This document shows, in pieces, positions 51,105 through 60,549 of a stretch of 64,000 bases of DNA. The translations under genes and the position numbers were made by a program. Source of the DNA: Epilithonimonas lactis (GTDB taxonomy: Bacteria; Bacteroidota; Bacteroidia; Flavobacteriales; Weeksellaceae); contig NZ_FOFI01000003.1 of NCBI RefSeq assembly GCF_900110605.1, positions 682,001 through 746,000 on the forward strand, given 5' to 3'. The notes beneath the pieces were generated by a model, which was not told the origin of the DNA, made no database searches, and saw nothing but the letters and a program-made list of their open reading frames with translations. Numbering within the stretch: the stretch's first letter is position 1; every line of letters starts with the position of its first letter.

Positions 51105-54092
51105 TTAAAAGGTTAGCTGAAAGCCTAGTGAGTAGGTCTTCAGTGGCGGTAAATATCCTGTCAGTACAAATTCAGGGTCGACCCCAAAATATTTAGTAAA
51201 GGTCAAGAGGTTTTGTCCCTGCACATAAATCATCGCTTCTCTGATTCCGAATTTCTGAACGGGAATGCTGTAATTAAGTTGTACATTTTTCAGTCTGATG
51301 AATGATGCATCGCCAATGGCAGCAGTAGAATTTTGGAACAAAACGTGCGAAGCATTTTTCTGCGCATTCGCTCCTGAACTGTACGGCATATACATTCCCG
51401 AAGGATTTGAAGGTGACCAAACATCCAAAACTTCTACAGGCTGATTGTTCATAGAACCCGGTACCAGCATCTGACGATTATAATTCCAGTTTCTCTGCTT
51501 CACAAATTGCCAAAGAAATGATGCCGACCATTGTCCGTAGCGGAAATTGCTCAACCAGCCTCCGAAAAATCTCACGCCTATTCTTTCAATCACTTTATTG
51601 TCATTGGGAGAATTGATCTTTCCGTCTCCGTCAAAGTCGGTAAATTGGTATAATCCTGTTGCCGGATTAACCCCTTCAAACTGATAGACTTTAACAAGTG
51701 ACATCGGATATCCTAAAACATACTGATTGGCATAGGTTGATCCTTCCAGATTGGGAAATTCCAGTAGCTTACTCTGCGGAACAGAAAGATTGAATGACGT
51801 GTCGTATTTGAACTTGCTTTGTCTCAAAACCTGCATCGATGCTTCAAACTCCCAGCCTGTATTCTGAACCTTTGCAGGAAGATTCGACTGTATCGTAACA
51901 AACCCTGTCGTCGCAGGCAATGGAATACCGACCAATTGATTGGATGATGTATTGTTGTAATACGCCGCTGAAAAATTAATTCTGCTTTTCAGAAATGATA
52001 ATTCCAGTGCTACTTCTTTTTTGAGTGTTTTCTCCCAGCTGAAATTGGGATTGTACAGTCTTGAAGGATTCAGAGCGGTGATGTTGTTGTAGATATTGGA
52101 TGAAATCGTATAGGTATTGAGATACTGATAATCTCCAATCCGGTCATTGCCGGAAGTTCCCACACTTCCTCTGATTTTGGCAAAGTTTAACCACGGGATA
52201 TTTTTCATCCAGCTTTCCTCTGAAACAAGCCACGCTGCACCCACTGCACCAAAGTTTCCGAAACGGTTGTCGGGACCAAAACGGCTTGAACCGTCCCGTC
52301 TGCCTGTAAGGTTGACAATGTATCTTTTCATGAATTGATAATTGATTCTTGCAAACGCAGCATTGTAGTAATACTGGTTTCTAACCTGATCACTGATGAC
52401 TTTTGTTTTGGCTGCTCCCAAATTCTGAATCAGGGCATTGCTCTCAAAGCCATAACCTTGTATTGAACCCTGATTGGTTTCAGATTGCTGTAATGTGGTT
52501 CCCAACAACATTTCGAGGCTGTGGTTTCCCCAGCTTTGATTGGCAACCAATTGCGGTTCCAGAATATAAGAGAATGTGGAACTGCTGTTTTTAAATGAAG
52601 TGGAACTTGCGCTCGTCAATCCTGATGAGGGATTGTACATCGTATGGGGCTTGAGTGAAAACTCTTCAAAATTCTGATACGTTAAACCTCCGTTGAATTT
52701 TAGTGTAATGAACGGAAATAAGCGGTACGAAATCTGCGCTCCGCTGTTTATAAAGTTGGAAGAATTGAGATACTCGCTTTTAAAAACACCCAGAGGATTC
52801 GTAAACGTATTGTTCTCCCAATTCAATGAACCATCCTGATTGTAGAGTGCTGGAGCATTCGGACTAAGAGTTAAACTTCTCTTTGTTAAATCATCATTCA
52901 GGACATTGTTACTTTGAAACGAAAAGGTATTGCTGAGATTGACTTCCAGTTTTTTATCAGGTGTTCTGTAACTGAAATTCCCTGTTAGATTATTAGTTTT
53001 GTATCTGAAATCTGCAGGAAATACCGTTGTCTGTTCGTTATGTCCGTAGCTGATTAAGTAGGAGGTGTTTTCAGAACCTCCGCTTAAAGAAAGCTGGACT
53101 ACAGACGCATCTGCCGTATTACCAATGAGTTCTTTTTGCCAGTCGGTGTTTCGGGTCTGATCCCACACACCGTTGAAATCATACGCTGCCGCAGGAATTG
53201 TGGAGATGCCGTCATTCTGAAATGCTTCTTTTCTGATCTTAATATACTCATCAGTGTTCAGCAGCTTCAATCGGTTGGCTACCGTACTGAGAGAATAAGA
53301 GGTATTAATCTTGAAATCGGTTCTTCCTTTTCTTCCTTTTTTGGTCGTCACAATGATGACTCCGTTGGCACCTCGTGATCCGTAGATTGCCGTGGCATCG
53401 GCATCTTTCAATACCTCGAAGCTTTCTATATCATTGGGATTGATGGAATTTAGAGGATTTATGGTAGCGTATGGTAAAATTGCAGCACTGTACAACGAGG
53501 GAGTTTCTGAAAGAATTGGAACACCATCAATAATATACAATGGTTCATTTCCTTCTCTTCGGATGCTGTTCTTCCCTCTGATCTGAATATCAAATCCTCC
53601 GCCCGGAACTCCTGAATTTTGGGTAATGCTCACGCCCGACATTCTACCCTGTGCAGCGGAAAGCACATTGATAACAGGTTGGTTTTCGATGTCTTTTGAA
53701 GAGACTTTGGCAATGCTTCCTGTTCTTTCTTTGTCTTTGACTTTATAATACCCTGCGTTGAGAACGACTTCCTCTATCTCTTTTTCTTTACCTAATGAGA
53801 TATTGACGTTTATCCTACTGCCTAAAGTGATTTTTCGTTCGGGATAGTCCGGATGGCGGTAAATAATTACGGGTTTCTCTCCCGATACCTGAACACGGTA
53901 AACGCCTGCTGCATTGGTCACAGCCACTTCTTCACTACCCTCCTGGAATACGGAAACTCCTTTGACTGGCTGGTTATTTTCCGAGACAGTGCCTGTAATG
54001 GTGCGCATCTGCCCTATTGCTACGCCGGAGACGAGCAAGGTGAAGCCAAAAGCCAATTGAAGATGACTTAGGCTGCAAAAGTTTTTTTTCAT
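51105..54092 (-). CDS. SusC-type TonB-dependent transporter
   Basis: 995 aa. A signal peptide (to about IGQ) is followed by a carboxypeptidase-regulatory-like domain (about residues 30-110), then the plug (DGVPIL and GANGVIIVTTKKGR near 185-260) and a 22-strand barrel ending in ...SLGFQLTF. SusC proteins import oligomers or peptides using TonB. It leads the minus-strand unit with SusD and the S9 peptidase. Confidence 0.93.
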   Translation of the reverse strand: MKKNFCSLSHLQLAFGFTLLVSGVAIGQMRTITGTVSENNQPVKGVSVFQEGSEEVAVTNAAGVYRVQVSGEKPVIIYRHPDYPERKITLGSRINVNISLGKEKEIEEVVLNAGYYKVKDKERTGSIAKVSSKDIENQPVINVLSAAQGRMSGVSITQNSGVPGGGFDIQIRGKNSIRREGNEPLYIIDGVPILSETPSLYSAAILPYATINPLNSINPNDIESFEVLKDADATAIYGSRGANGVIIVTTKKGRKGRTDFKINTSYSLSTVANRLKLLNTDEYIKIRKEAFQNDGISTIPAAAYDFNGVWDQTRNTDWQKELIGNTADASVVQLSLSGGSENTSYLISYGHNEQTTVFPADFRYKTNNLTGNFSYRTPDKKLEVNLSNTFSFQSNNVLNDDLTKRSLTLSPNAPALYNQDGSLNWENNTFTNPLGVFKSEYLNSSNFINSGAQISYRLFPFITLKFNGGLTYQNFEEFSLKPHTMYNPSSGLTSASSTSFKNSSSTFSYILEPQLVANQSWGNHSLEMLLGTTLQQSETNQGSIQGYGFESNALIQNLGAAKTKVISDQVRNQYYYNAAFARINYQFMKRYIVNLTGRRDGSSRFGPDNRFGNFGAVGAAWLVSEESWMKNIPWLNFAKIRGSVGTSGNDRIGDYQYLNTYTISSNIYNNITALNPSRLYNPNFSWEKTLKKEVALELSFLKSRINFSAAYYNNTSSNQLVGIPLPATTGFVTIQSNLPAKVQNTGWEFEASMQVLRQSKFKYDTSFNLSVPQSKLLEFPNLEGSTYANQYVLGYPMSLVKVYQFEGVNPATGLYQFTDFDGDGKINSPNDNKVIERIGVRFFGGWLSNFRYGQWSASFLWQFVKQRNWNYNRQMLVPGSMNNQPVEVLDVWSPSNPSGMYMPYSSGANAQKNASHVLFQNSTAAIGDASFIRLKNVQLNYSIPVQKFGIREAMIYVQGQNLLTFTKYFGVDPEFVLTGYLPPLKTYSLGFQLTF

Positions 54093-55050
54093 ACTTTTGA
54101 ATAGGTTTAATTCGTTAGACTTTGCTCTTTCCTACGCTAGCGGTCAACTTTTGTGGAAAGGGCTTTTGTTTTTCTATGGTTACATTCTACTTTCTGTTTC
54201 TTGAATATGTTTTCAGCGTATCTACTTGATGATGCTTGGGAGGAAGCTTCAGTAAGGACATATCAAAACCTCCTTCCCAAGCACATCTTGAAATAATATG
54301 AATGAAATTGTGTCCCGTGTAAGCTGTAAAGCCGCAATGAGTTTACTCATTGTAAAGTGTCATTTCTAATAAGAAAACATTCTATTGAAATCTAAAAACA
54401 GCCGTAACCATCTGCATTATTCAGACCGTTGAATTTTTTTGTCTTCAGTATTAAATTCCCTTCGTTCTGAAAATAATTTGGAATATCAAAAGAAAGCGAG
54501 TACTTTTAATGTGCGAGATTAAATTGTAGTCTGGCTTTCCTTTTACTTTTAAAGGAATTTCGGAGTTTGTCGATAATAGCCAGGTAATACCAATCCAGCA
54601 TTTTGCAAGCAAAACTGGCATAAAGCCGTATTTTTTTTCTGTTATGCTGGCGGACTACTCCGGTGGGCAAATTAGAAGAATGGTTGAAAATGTCGTCCTC
54701 ATAAATATTATTTTTATATATGGAACGATGCTTTTAGATATGAGAATTATACGCAAAAATAGCATGCGGCGGTCTCACACTCTAGAATCAGGGCGACCAA
54801 CCCACTTTAAACCGAAGATTAAAGTTTCCACCTAAAGTATACGTGAGAACCGCTCGCATGCCGTATACAAAAGTAAGAAACTTTTAGACATGGAGCGATT
54901 TCACGAGGTTCTCGATGGAAAATTGGTCTTTTTGATTCGAGATACATCGTTCATTTTACCTTGTTGAAGGTTAATGATTTATTCGCTAAAGCAAAAATAA
55001 TAAATATTTATTTAACACCCAACATATTGGGTTATTTTTTTTAAAAATAT
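54093..55050. other. 958-bp intergenic region with inverted repeats
   Basis: No convincing gene; short frames exist on both strands (one of 63 codons at 54,644) without recognisable content. Inverted repeats: CAATGAGT-TT-ACTCATTG at 54,335-54,352; GCATGCGGCGGTCTCAC (54,762-54,778) against GTGAGAACCGCTCGCATGC (54,843-54,861), 17 bp with two bulges; and ACCCAA-CATA-TTGGGT (55,017-55,032). It lies between the SusC operon and the XRE island, so may be an integration junction. Confidence 0.55.
55017..55042 (+). terminator. Stem followed by T-run just before the XRE gene
   Basis: ACCCAA (55,017-55,022) and TTGGGT (55,027-55,032) form a 6-bp stem with a CATA loop, then a run of Ts. It lies only about 20 nt before the XRE start codon, so it may instead be an operator that the XRE protein binds. 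The sequence allows both readings. Confidence 0.4.
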
Positions 55051-55395
55051 ATGGAACAAATTACTTATTTAGAAACAACACAATTCGATTTGGATTTTAT
55101 TAATCACGTAAGAAACATTCGCAAAGCAAAAAAACTAAGCAAAGATCAGCTTAGCCTAAAAATGGGTTTGGCCAAAAGTTTTGTTAGTAATGTGGAGTCA
55201 TTAACACAGCGACATAAATATTCTACTCGTCATATAACATTACTTTGTAAAGCCTTTGATTTTAAAAATATTTCAGATTTAATGAATTTTCCTACTCCTA
55301 AGAATGATAAAATTAAAGTTACAATTAGACAGAAGATGAATGATACAAATACAAAAGTGGTTAGTAGTGAGGTAGTAAAAATCGAAGTTATTTAA
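55051..55395 (+). CDS. XRE-family HTH regulator
   Basis: 114 aa. An XRE HTH is clear (VRNIRKAKKLSKDQLSLKMGLAKSFVSNVESLTQRHKYSTRHITLLCKAF, about residues 20-72). The C-terminal 40 residues are basic and of low complexity. It heads an island with a predicted nuclease, protease and HEPN protein. Such regulators commonly control defence operons. Confidence 0.85.
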   Translation: MEQITYLETTQFDLDFINHVRNIRKAKKLSKDQLSLKMGLAKSFVSNVESLTQRHKYSTRHITLLCKAFDFKNISDLMNFPTPKNDKIKVTIRQKMNDTNTKVVSSEVVKIEVI

Positions 55396-55423
55396 AGTTA
55401 ATGAAAAATAATACGGATAACTA

Positions 55424-56484
55424 ATGAACATATATACATACTCTGGAAATATTGAGCATCTAAAAGCTTTTGATAAGGATTATCAATTAAAAAGTATGTA
55501 TACTCCTCCAATAAATAATCAAAGGCGTCCTCTAAAAAAAATATCAGAAAGAATCTGTCGCTTCTGTGGTAAAAAGTCCGATGCAACAACCTTTAAAAGC
55601 AAGCCTCACATTATTTCAAGATTATTTGGAAATAATTCTGGGGTGTCAGATTACGAATGTGATAAGTGTAACAATCATTTCTCAGGTTTCGAAAGTGATA
55701 TGGCAAATTTTTTAGGTTTGAATAGAAGTGTTAATGCCTTAGGAGCACAAACTCCTCCAACATTTAAATCATACGATGGTAATATTGTAGCTAAAAAAAA
55801 TAGTTTTAATGGTTTTCATGGCATTGATATAGAATCAAATAAACAAGGGGTAATTAAAAAAAATTAGATGGAGGTATTATAGAATTTAACGTTATACATA
55901 ATCCTTATATACCGATTAACATTTTTAAATGTTTACTGAAAATTGCCTTGACTGTAATTCCTGATGTTGAAGTAGACAACTATAAATTCTGTTTTGATTT
56001 TCTGATGAGAAATAACAATGAGGCTTATTTTGTACAGCATGCCAAACAGATTCATAGGGGGGCATCTGGTTTTAATGTAAAATTTCCCTATGTATTAATT
56101 TTCAAAAAAAGAAATTTAGAAAGTAAATTGCCTTCTCACTGGATTAAACTTTATTACCAAGATTCGTACATTCAGTTTTACATACCTTGCCATAAAGAAG
56201 ATGAAGTTTTACTTCAGGGTGAAGAATTAATTTATTCACTTTGCCCACCATTAATTTTCGCTGAAACACAGCCACAAGGAATTGCAAAGTATTATGAAAA
56301 GTTAGATCTATCTTCAAATGTTATGACTAAGGGAAAGACTTCAAAACTCAATTTAACTTTTGATGAAAATCTTTCAAGGGAAGGGAGTAACAACAATCAG
56401 GAAACACACAATTCTGATAATTTTAATTCAGATGAAATTATAAAAGTTTTTCTTACCAAAAATTCAGGTTTATTAGAAGAATAA
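55424..56484 (+). pseudogene. HNH-like zinc nuclease, frameshifted in an A8 run
   Basis: Two frames form one product of 353 aa if one extra A is read at 55,856-55,863. The first frame has C45-x-x-C48, KPHIISRLF (H62), and C79-x-x-C82-N-x-H85, an HNH/zinc-finger layout. The second carries a large helical/beta part of unknown fold to 56,484. -1 slippage on the A8 run would also join them (KKK-LDGG). Either a mutation, an error, or deliberate transcriptional/translational slippage. Confidence 0.72.
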
Positions 56485-56795
56485 GACCGGCTCATATTAT
56501 TACTGTGTGTTACCTTGCATATTAGTAAAACACAATTCTTTTATTTTGCCAAATTTAAATATTCTGGTTGCGTTATTGTCGCGACAAACTTTTTTCATAT
56601 TGAGAGGAAACCGTAATTTTCTAACAATATCTTTTGTATATTGAGGTCTAAAGTGATGGAGAATATCAATATCGAAAAACACAAGTTGATTGTTTAAAGG
56701 TTATCCTTTTAGGTAATCAGAATAGCTTGCAAAATTCTAATTTTCTACATTTTATCAACGAATATTTTAAAAACATCCAAAATCGACTTAGATAT
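56485..56795. other. 311-bp spacer, no firm gene
   Basis: A minus-strand open frame of 60 codons (56,500-56,682) is basic and Cys-containing but has no identifiable family; it may be chance. Upstream of the caspase-like gene the stretch is AT-rich and probably contains its promoter. Confidence 0.4.
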
Positions 56796-58208
56796 ATGAA
56801 AACATTAGCAATTATAATTGGCAATAACAACTACTTTAAAGGAAATGAATTAACTAACGGAGAAAATGATGCAAATCAAATTGCTGGAATCTTTAAAGAT
56901 TACAATTATGAGGTAAAATTATATCTAAATATCGATCAAAAAAACATAGTTGAAATTTTACAAGAATATAGCGACTTACTAAAAGATTTTGATGCATCTA
57001 TTTTTTATTTTGCAGGTCACGGATTCGAAGTAGATGGAGAGAATTTTTTGGCGAGTATCGATTCGCAAATTCCTCCTGAAAATAAATATGTGGCAAAACA
57101 AAATTGTATTACTTTAAATGATTTATTTGACATATACAGGCAAAATCCTACTAAATTAAACATAGTGATATTAGATGCTTGCAGAAGATCATTTGGTCGC
57201 GGGACTGCACTTGGATTTAGTCCAATTATAGCTCCTAAAGGATCACTAATAGCATTTTCAACATCTCCAAATGAAGGTGCTTTAGATGTCGGATATGAGA
57301 ATAATAGTATTTATACGGGCTCACTAATAAAGCACCTCTCGTCCGAAAGGATAGCTGTCGAAGATCTATTTAAATCTGTAAGAAAGACAGTTTTTGCATT
57401 GTCAGGAGGAAGACAAACAACTTGGGAACACACCTCATTAATTGGTGATTTTTACTTTTACAAACATCAAAAGCTAAATATTTTAAGCCTACCTTATAAT
57501 CCGAATGTTTTGAAAGATGAAAATTATTATGAAGATTCAGAATTTTACAAAAAAATTAAAGAACTAAAGACCTACAATTGGTACAAACAAAATCCTGCAA
57601 TTGATTATTTAATAACAATACCAGTAAGTCAATTAGATAAGGACCAAATGTTCATTTTAGGAAGAAATTTATTACAATGCGCTATTGGTGGGGCAAATTC
57701 CGCTATGACATTTTTTGAAAATCTTAATAGGTCACTACTAGATTTTCAAATAAACTCCGAGAATCATATTCTAAATGGAATTCTATTTGAAATGTATTAC
57801 GACAGCAAAGGTGAATTCAGATTTAATAATTTTAAAGGAAATTATAGAGAAGAAATTTTTAAATTAAGAGATAATCCAGCATTCAATCAATCATTCGATT
57901 TCATAAATGGTATTTTAATTCAACAGGATTACTCTGTATTATTTTTACCAAATTCGCAGACAATAAATATTGAAATTAAATGCAGCCAAAAAACAACAAA
58001 CGATGGTTTTGGAGATAGAATAGTCCAGGTGATCGAATCAATAATCTTTAACGGAAATGATATTAAAAAAGAAATATCGAAGTATTATATTGATGGGTAT
58101 AATGAAAATGGATTAAAGACAGTCCTAGCCAAATATCTTAATGCGCCAGTTGAATCGATAAGAATTAATTCGAATTTTGAACTTAGATACATTAGATTTA
58201 TTATATAA
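56796..58208 (+). CDS. Caspase-like (peptidase C14) protease with extra C-terminal domain
   Basis: 470 aa from ATG 56,796. The N-terminal ~240 residues are a caspase/metacaspase fold: catalytic H75 in FYFAGHGF, C129 in ILDACR, plus the IIIGNNNY start and GALDVGYENNSIYTGSL. The C-terminal ~230 residues have no known motif. Bacterial caspase-like proteases act in defence or programmed death systems; here they sit with HNH and HEPN genes. Confidence 0.85.
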   Translation: MKTLAIIIGNNNYFKGNELTNGENDANQIAGIFKDYNYEVKLYLNIDQKNIVEILQEYSDLLKDFDASIFYFAGHGFEVDGENFLASIDSQIPPENKYVAKQNCITLNDLFDIYRQNPTKLNIVILDACRRSFGRGTALGFSPIIAPKGSLIAFSTSPNEGALDVGYENNSIYTGSLIKHLSSERIAVEDLFKSVRKTVFALSGGRQTTWEHTSLIGDFYFYKHQKLNILSLPYNPNVLKDENYYEDSEFYKKIKELKTYNWYKQNPAIDYLITIPVSQLDKDQMFILGRNLLQCAIGGANSAMTFFENLNRSLLDFQINSENHILNGILFEMYYDSKGEFRFNNFKGNYREEIFKLRDNPAFNQSFDFINGILIQQDYSVLFLPNSQTINIEIKCSQKTTNDGFGDRIVQVIESIIFNGNDIKKEISKYYIDGYNENGLKTVLAKYLNAPVESIRINSNFELRYIRFII

Positions 58209-58305
58209 AAAACACATTAAAATAGTTTAAAATTATTTTATCTAAATCATTGAAGATGCTTAAAGCCGGAAAATGAAAACCCAACTACCTGCATAAAAAT
58301 AGAAT

Positions 58306-59445
58306 ATGAATATTGAAAAATACAAAGAAAATGCCCTGAAAATATTATTTCCAATAAAGCAAGTCGATGATAATACAAAAGCAAACGAAAAACTATTATT
58401 TTTTGCTGAAAGAAGTGATGCAGGAAGGGAGATACAGGATTACTACTTAGTTTATTTTCTATTTGTAAATTTATTAGGTTTCAAAGACACAGGAAGATCT
58501 GAAAAGCTGGCTTGGTCTATTCCAATTGATTTTAATGGTAAAGCATTTCTGATTGAACACAGGAAAATGGGAGTTGGGGTTTTTATTCAAAATAAGGAAG
58601 ATGAAGAAGATGCGAAAATAATTACTAAGAAAATTAACGGTGCGATAAAATCTTCAAGACCATATTTTAACCACTTGGCAGCAGAGGCTATCAAGAGTTC
58701 CGAAATAAATATTGTAAATAATAATGGATATTTATTTGAACGATTTAACTATTTTCTAAATCTATATAAATCAGAAAATAAGAAACTAGAAAAATTATCT
58801 AAAGAAAGGATTTCTATTGATGGCACTTTTGTTCTAGGTTCCAAAAATTACTACAAGATACGGCAAAGCACAAAATGGTTAGCAATTTCAACTATTGAAT
58901 CATTTTTTAGCTGGACAGAACATCTATTTATTCATCTTGCTATCCTTACACAAAAAATAAAAACAGGGGAAGAAGTCACAAAATTAATCGATGCCGAATG
59001 GAAAACTAAATTCAATACTGTCATATCTGACGATATGTTAAAGGAATATTATATTGAATTACTGATGATAAGGAATCAGGTAAGGAACTTTGTTGCTCAC
59101 GGTGCATTTGGAAAAGACGGCAATGCATTCCACTTTCATTCCGGAGCCGGTGCTGTACCAGTAATGATGAACTTTAATAAGACTAAAAATAGGTTTTCTT
59201 TTCAAGGCACACTGGAATTTAAAGATAATGAAGTTATATGTTTGATAGAATCTTTTATCTCTGATATGAATAGCAGCAATTTAAAACCTGCACTCACATA
59301 TACCCAAGGGCAAGGTTTGATCACAATATTACCTTATGCAAGCAATGGGATGTATGAATCTGCAATGCACGATAATGATATTATGGAAAAATTTTGTGAT
59401 CATTTGCAGGGAATATTTGATAACTCAGCAAATATGGATTGGTAA
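58306..59445 (+). CDS. Protein with HEPN-like motif
   Basis: 379 aa. A C-terminal helix holds IRNQVRNFVAHG; R260-N261 and H265 match the R-N-x-x-x-H HEPN ribonuclease motif in context. The N-terminal ~150 residues (DYYLVYFLFVNLLGF...) are of unknown fold. It is the last gene of the island. HEPN domains cleave RNA in several toxin/antitoxin and defence systems; no second partner is obvious here. The call rests on one short motif. Confidence 0.55.
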   Translation: MNIEKYKENALKILFPIKQVDDNTKANEKLLFFAERSDAGREIQDYYLVYFLFVNLLGFKDTGRSEKLAWSIPIDFNGKAFLIEHRKMGVGVFIQNKEDEEDAKIITKKINGAIKSSRPYFNHLAAEAIKSSEINIVNNNGYLFERFNYFLNLYKSENKKLEKLSKERISIDGTFVLGSKNYYKIRQSTKWLAISTIESFFSWTEHLFIHLAILTQKIKTGEEVTKLIDAEWKTKFNTVISDDMLKEYYIELLMIRNQVRNFVAHGAFGKDGNAFHFHSGAGAVPVMMNFNKTKNRFSFQGTLEFKDNEVICLIESFISDMNSSNLKPALTYTQGQGLITILPYASNGMYESAMHDNDIMEKFCDHLQGIFDNSANMDW

Positions 59446-59871
59446 TCTAAATCTATAAATAAACTTACAAGCCAATGACAAAAATTGAAAGGGTAGAGCA
59501 ATACTTACACGAATTTTTTACATATAATATTTTTGAGTTCAATGATTTTTATAGGAAGTTTATTACTAGAGACTCGTTGTAGTTTATCTCTTAAAAAAAT
59601 ATTGTGGAAAATTTCAATTTGAACGATTAATATCTCACAGATTTCCTACGATATAAAACCTACTTTATTTTTACAAATATTTTTAGATTATATTAATAAT
59701 AAAACAGACTGAACTTGAATGATGCCGCAGACGGATCAGTCATCACTCTAACAGGATTTACTAATCTGGAAAACTTTATCAACAGCCTGATCTTATAGCA
59801 ACATTCAATCATCGTAATTGCCCAGCACATAAAATAAAAGGCAGAGGATCTTCGGATCTTCTGCCTTTATT
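59446..59871. other. Junction region with a gene fragment
   Basis: AT-rich. In frame from about 59,703 to 59,799 reads LNDAADGSVITLTGFTNLENFINSL, the look of a truncated C-terminus with no start; a stop lies right before it. A terminator (59,837-59,868) follows. The fragment suggests that the island was inserted into or next to a gene. Confidence 0.45.
59837..59868. terminator. Bidirectional terminator
   Basis: AAAGGCAGAGGATC (59,837-59,850) pairs with GATCTTCTGCCTTT (59,855-59,868), with one G-T wobble and a TTCG loop. A-rich and T-rich flanks make it a terminator for both strands, ending the minus-strand operon (60 kb) and the plus-strand island. Confidence 0.85.
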
Positions 59872-60549
59872 TCAGACCAAAAGAAAAGAATCTTCAGATC
59901 TTTCAATGTGAAAATTATTCTCAAGATAATATGTCATTGCTGTTATGGCATTAGATCCTGTCTCTGTGCGGTTTTTCCCATATTTCTTTGGAACATCCTG
60001 CTCGGTGAGGAAAGCAACTTTGTAAACCTTGTCTTTTTGTAAATGTCTTCCCTGAAAATAGATTTCCTGAATTCTGTAACCCGGCGGATTTTCAATGCGC
60101 ATCAAAATTCTCAATCCGTTGCAACGCTTAACATAACCTCCCATTTGTTTCATCGGCTCTGCGGAAAAGGTCCGCTCCAGATTTTCTTCTAACATTTCAA
60201 AGATCTCTTTTCCAGTAAGCTCTGTGGTGGAAATAGGCGGATTCATCGGCACGATTTTGTATAAGTCCCAGAGGGTAATATTTCCGACATTTATAGGTGC
60301 ACCATAGCGCCATCCGTTGGAAAAGGAGATCTCAACGTCCGTCGCAAAATTGACGGCAGACAGAAGAAAGTCATCCATAGTAGAAGACAGCGTGGAATAG
60401 CGGTGCAAAATATGTTCTGTCGTCCCCAATACTGTACTTTTCATTTCAGCAAAAGACTGTAGACTTTTTTCCACCAGATCTTTAACTTCTACATCTTCAT
60501 CAATACTGTCGTCAGTTTCAATGATCTTGTAATCAAAATGTGTAATCAT
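59872..60549 (-). CDS. 5'-nucleotidase C-terminal domain
   Basis: 225 aa with the 5'_nucleotid_C fold: NFATDVEISFSNGWRYGAPINVGNITLWDLYKIVP in the substrate-binding part. The frame starts on ATGA at the stop of the metallophosphatase gene. In most Bacteroidota the two parts are one polypeptide; a missing base at 60,546-60,549 would explain the split. As read, the two are separate. Confidence 0.78.
   Translation of the reverse strand: MITHFDYKIIETDDSIDEDVEVKDLVEKSLQSFAEMKSTVLGTTEHILHRYSTLSSTMDDFLLSAVNFATDVEISFSNGWRYGAPINVGNITLWDLYKIVPMNPPISTTELTGKEIFEMLEENLERTFSAEPMKQMGGYVKRCNGLRILMRIENPPGYRIQEIYFQGRHLQKDKVYKVAFLTEQDVPKKYGKNRTETGSNAITAMTYYLENNFHIERSEDSFLLV

Noticed and set aside
54644-54835. 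63-codon plus-strand open frame in the 54-55 kb gap
   Set aside because: Overlaps the bulged inverted repeat and shows no protein-like signature; probably non-coding.
54762-54868. Group II intron domain V
   Set aside because: The stem-bulge pattern is suggestive, but the bulge is on the wrong side and no reverse transcriptase frame is nearby.
56500-56682. 60-codon minus-strand open frame in the spacer before the caspase gene
   Set aside because: No recognisable domain and opposite strand to all neighbours; kept only as a remark in the spacer entry.
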